Below are positions 19,523 through 23,765 of a stretch of DNA of 23,765 bases, piece by piece (position 1 is the stretch's first letter; each line of letters opens with the position of its first letter). Location of the stretch: assembly GCF_000143415.4 (NCBI RefSeq), contig NW_003314278.1, positions 29,355 to 53,119 on the forward strand. Direction: 5' to 3'. The position numbers and the translations under genes are program-made. This stretch comes from Selaginella moellendorffii (lineage: Eukaryota > Streptophyta > Lycopodiopsida > Selaginellales > Selaginellaceae). The notes under the pieces were generated by a model. It saw only the letters and a list, made by a program, of their open reading frames with translations. It did no database searches and was not told the origin of the DNA.

Positions 19523-20516
19523 GGGGTTTTTCTTTGCACAATTTTCTTCAGTGGTCGGAAAGAAGAAATATGATTCGCGTTGATTTTTGAAGGAATCTGT
19601 TTTAGTTGGGCTGACTCATAATTGCACAAGCTACATAACTTGATTCTTAAGCTTTATGAAGTATTAAAATGCTATACTCCTGTGGCTAAACTTTTGTGTA
19701 TCAATGCAGAAGGTCATTGTGAGCTGCTGATGTTCTTAAAGTTTTCTAGGTAACATATACACAAGAGTCCTAAGAAAGAAATAGAAGAGAAATTTTATAC
19801 AAAAGTTATCTAAGAAGTTACCTCTCCTAGAAGTTTGTTGGGGGATTCCGTAATCAGGTCAGGTTGAGCTTATAAGAATCTGCTTGAAAATTTACTTCCC
19901 AAACCCTGAATAATGAATTGATTCACAAAAAGTGCAAATACATGTTGAATCAATTTTCAAACTAGTTGATTAAGAATATTTCTATGGTTCCCATAAACGA
20001 GCTTTGATGGAGTGGTGCTATATTTAAGTCCCATGAGGTTCATTAAGCATGTTTTCCTTCTAAGGTCCAAAATAGAAATGTATATGAGGTTTGAGATTTA
20101 GAGGGTTTTATAAACAAGTTTTATTCTCCCAATAGACATTAGAAATCTGGAGACTTGGCAAAATTTGTTACTTGTGTTTGCAAGAAATATATCCAATCTT
20201 TAAGTTTTTTATCCTAGAAAGGGGGATTGGGAAAATAATTTAGGAATCCATTGAAGAAATAGTTAACATGTTATTTCTTGTGTATTTCTTATGTAGTGAG
20301 TAATTGAAATTAGGTACAATCAAGTAAGAGTTGGTATAATAGGAGTGACTTTAGCAAGGGAATTTAACTATACCTAAGACAAAGGTGGCATAGACAAATA
20401 AATTGCAAAAGGAAAATTTATGGTGTACAATTTGATATTAAAGCTTTTTTCGTAATTCTAGTGAATGATATAAACAAATCACTAGAAAATGGGTAAAGGC
20501 AAAGACATGACTGTTT

Positions 20517-20684
20517 ATGGAGCTTTTGGTCAAACAAGAAGTAATGGATAAAGAATCCATCTATAAGGAGGATTCTAATGAGGAAACTTCTAAACTTGAA
20601 TTTGGTGATGAAATTCTATTGTTAAAGGCTCAGTTAGATGCTTTTGAAGAACAATTAGCCAAGAATAGAGACTTTCATATGTAA
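20517..20684 (+). other. Short acidic coiled-coil-like ORF remnant
   Basis: A 55-codon ORF rich in Glu, Asp, Lys and Leu (for example LEFGDEILLLKAQLDAFEEQ) stands out from surrounding stop-dense DNA. It may be a scrap of a retroelement gag-type or coiled-coil protein. No family is recognised. Confidence 0.2.
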
Positions 20685-21887
20685 GTTAAAGTGTGACAAG
20701 AAACAAATGCTCTAGCCTAATTTAAACACCTAAAAAAATGCCCTATATATTTGGGACCATTGAATATCCCTAGCCAGCCATAAATGCCTACTACTTTTGT
20801 ACCTCTATCTATCTTTTTTTAAATGTTCCAACCCATAGCTCAACACTTTGGCAAATTCTAAATGTACTTGAAATCATTGAGTTCCCTCAACCAACCATAA
20901 AGTTCTTACCTTTACTAACTACAATCTTATACCTAGGATTTTTATAAGACTCTTATTTGTCCTTAACTAAGTTACTTGTAGATACCACACCCTTAAGTGC
21001 CAACTCTAGTATTTGTTCTCTTTATCCTTAATATCTTTTACCATGTAGAGTTCTACCACTATTATTTGTCCATTTAACAATAGATCTCAAAAGAACACCT
21101 CTATTTTGCACAGATTTTAGTTGTTGCCATCCCTATTTAGATTGAAACTTGATTTAACTTCTTGTTAAGACAATAGTAATTATTTCTTATGCCAACTATT
21201 GGTTAGCATGGCACTATAGTGTTTACACACAACTTTTGGCCAAAGTTGCTTTCTTCCATAAACACTTTCAAATTTTTTATGGACAAAACTCAAATTCCAC
21301 CTTGCATATATTACAAGACTTCTAAATGCATTTACTCAATTCCCCTTCCGGACATGGCATAAGCTAAGGTCAAAAAATACCCAAGGACATTCATAAATTT
21401 GGAAGTGGGTGGCGATTGACATCTATTGTAAAACATGAAGATCCAGATAAATCTAGAAATAGGAGAGAGGAGTCTATTGAGTCAACTCCATCAGAAAATT
21501 AAGGAAGTGTTGGGAGAGGAGGTGCTTATAAGTAATAGGTAATTATACAAGAGGCTATGATAGACTAAGTGTCAATAGCCAAGAAGTTATAAAGGTTTTT
21601 TTTGAAATCAATCTTGTTATTACATAACTTGAATGTTGGTTGAGTCAAAAGAAGATTTGTGGCAAATGACTAAGTGAACTTTAGGCATGTTTTGCTAAGG
21701 GGCATTTATGAAACTTTATTGAGATAAAGAAAGACTTTGAAGAACTACTACTTACCATGCAAGACCATGTTGATGTTGATGGAATGATGCAAAAATGTCA
21801 AGTGGCATTGAATTCATTCTACATAATTTTTTTGCAAATCCCCACTCTCAAAATTGACTTTAGGTGGTTTGGCCTAAATTATCATAA

Positions 21888-21995
21888 CCCTTTATTGTTG
21901 CTTGGGATCTCTATAATTGCTTTGGGATTAAGTATGAAACACCAAAGCCCACTCCTATTGCAGAAGCCTCTTCTATTGTAACCACTTTGGTATAA
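21888..21995 (+). other. Coding-like remnant of about 35 codons
   Basis: The frame reads AWDLYNCFGIKYETPKPTPI followed by AEASSIVTTLV, ending in TAA. It has a more natural amino-acid mix than the overlapping Leu-rich frame (21757-21981). No family is recognised; it may be transposon-derived. Confidence 0.15.
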
Positions 21996-23541
21996 GAGAA
22001 ATTTGTGTTATTGATCAAAGTGTAAATGAGGCAAAATACTTGTATTTAGTTTGGATCTTTAATTAGGATTAGTCAAGCTGGCCCAATTAATTTGACTATT
22101 CTGGAGGCAAAAGCTCAATGTCATGAGCTTATGAGGAGTTTACTTAGAGATTGGAGTGTCAAACTTGAGTTGATATAAATGAGGAGGAGTGTGCATATGA
22201 GTTTCTAACAATAGATAGAAATTTATAGATAACTTATTGTGATTGAGCCATGTATCACCACTTGATAGCTCAACTTGGAAAGTGCAAAAGTGTTGCTATG
22301 GACTCCATTACCCCCTTAGCATTGATCCTACCCATGCAGCTTTGGAGGAGCCACAAATGGCATAGGCACAACATGTAAAAGCCTCAAATAAAGAGCCTTA
22401 GCTTGAAAAAGAAGTGATGTTAATGTCAAATTCATACTCATAAAACTCTTAAGGCCATTGGATTTCCCCAAGAGCTATAAAGACTATAAAAAACCCTATG
22501 GTGAGGGCATCAAGGCACTAAAACATGTTGTAGCCCTAGATGCTATGCAAAGAGATTCCTAGAAAACAATATTGGCAACTCTCACACATGACAATTTAGT
22601 TCAAGGTGTTTGCATGGGATGTTACAAGCCTTAAGATAACTCCTCTCACACTCTAAAACACACTAGAAATCCCAACTAAAGACACAAGTTCTAAAACACA
22701 CTTCTAAAGATCACTGTTAAACATTATTAAATATAGAAGCATTGAAGGAGCATGGACCATTTTTGAGCTTACGAGTTAAAGAGTTAAGTTGAGCTCAATT
22801 TTTAATTAGTGTTTAATATAGACTTTAAAATATTAAGATTATGGCAAATCTAATATTTTCATAACTCTCTGTATATTATATAGATAAAAATATTCTAAAA
22901 GACACTTCTTGTTCAAATAATTTAAATATTTACTATATGCCACAATAGAGAGGTTGGTTTGAATATAAAATAAGATAATATTTATTTACAGAAAAAGCAA
23001 TTTGTACTATATGCTATTTGGCTTTTAAATGTCAGGTGTTTCAGAATTTAAAAATTATTAAATTTGAAATAAGATTTTTTTTGTAAGGCCATATAACATT
23101 TAAAAGGGAAAAAATAACCATTATAAACTTATTGCATATAAAAGAGAGACTTGATTCTTCTCTAGAATAAAATCTTGAGGGGTTTGTTATAGCATAGTGT
23201 TTAGAATTTATGAATCTTCACTTATACTTTTATTTGAAAAGAGGGAAATACACATAAATGTTTGTAGGATCTAGTATTAATAATTTTAACTTTTGCAATT
23301 TTCTTCCTAGGGTAGTAAGTCAAAGGTTAGGAGCTACAATAGTCGTCCCATTGTATAGCACAACGAAATTATATAAGAAAAAGAATGATCATAAATTAGA
23401 GATAAATGCAATGATAGAGGGTGCAATAAATTGGGTGGAAAAGAATACCTTCCTACTTGTCCTAGATTGAGCCACCTCAAGTGGCTGATAAAGAGTGATG
23501 AAGAGAGTGCATCATAATATGTTAAAATCACTTACCATTGT

Positions 23542-23634
23542 ATGGAGCCGAATAATCCACCAAATGTTAGTAAAATCCAATGTAAAGTGTGTGGGGATGC
23601 TTTTAAAGGGAAAATATTATACTTGGATCTATAA
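23542..23634 (+). pseudogene. Possible BED-type zinc-finger remnant (hAT transposon-like)
   Basis: The 30-codon frame contains NPPNVSKIQCKVCGDAFKG, which resembles the first half (C-x2-C-x-x-x-F-KG) of the BED finger at the start of plant hAT/DUF659 transposase-type proteins. The two downstream His ligands are missing and TAA follows, so it is at most a relic. Confidence 0.3.
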
Positions 23635-23765
23635 TGACAAATTTACTTTTGTTCCAACCCCATGTTTTTATGAGGAATGAAATTAAGTAGGATTTTTAAG
23701 ATGGTGCTAGTTGTATTGCTATAACATTAATGCTAACTATATGAAGCAGCTTAAAGACACTATAG

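Larger units (their letters stand above)
19530..23541. other. 4-kb AT-rich, gene-poor tract with scattered coding-like remnants
   Basis: Composition shifts sharply to AT-rich right of the DUF1336 promoter. Stops are dense in all frames. No LTR pair, inverted terminal repeats or RNA gene could be recognised. Short coding-like stretches are listed separately. It looks like old transposon-derived DNA. Confidence 0.45.

Noticed and set aside
1-23765. CRISPR arrays, bacterial operons or organellar genes
   Set aside because: No spaced direct repeats, no ribosome-binding-site-led operons, and spliced plant nuclear genes throughout.

Overview
This is nuclear DNA of a land plant. The best guess is a lycophyte such as Selaginella: genes are compact, most introns are about 45-110 nt with GT..AG ends, and the recognisable families (ALG3, PLATZ, EDR2-type DUF1336, GH3, a PPR-like remnant) are plant or general eukaryotic ones. 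The organism call is inference. Gene models were built by hand from splice signals, reading frame and remembered family motifs, without database searches.

Left part (1-6560) is a graveyard of decaying genes. A GH3 acyl-amido-synthetase pseudogene runs off the left edge on the minus strand. An orphan exon and AT-rich spacer follow. Next is a plus-strand gene resembling the Crinkler/RHS-type family (P-loop NTPase plus restriction-endonuclease-like C-terminus) with two reading-frame breaks. A 306-bp MITE with 35-bp inverted repeats and a TA target duplication lies downstream. Beyond it sits an inverted partial copy of the same NTPase gene, beside a short PPR-like fragment.

Middle part (6973-8207) holds a divergent pair: a small Cys-containing membrane-type protein (minus, with TATA and G-box) and a five-exon gene for a TFIIIC tau55-like subunit (plus), whose short exons are easy to miss. 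A 2-kb GC-richer spacer with a CACGTC/ACCGCGGT cluster and a CT microsatellite leads to a complete four-coding-exon PLATZ zinc-binding transcription factor (minus, 265 aa) with a split 5' leader and an upstream ORF.

Right-centre (15026-19473) carries two complete minus-strand genes in tandem: ALG3 (13 exons, 453 aa), the ER mannosyltransferase of N-glycan precursor assembly, and an EDR2-type DUF1336 protein (4 exons, about 431 aa) with a TATA box just upstream. The last 4.2 kb is AT-rich and holds only short coding-like remnants, including a BED-type zinc-finger scrap.

The intact genes are ordinary housekeeping or regulatory genes and form no pathway together. The unusual content is the Crinkler/RHS-type locus and its inverted, similarly broken copy.
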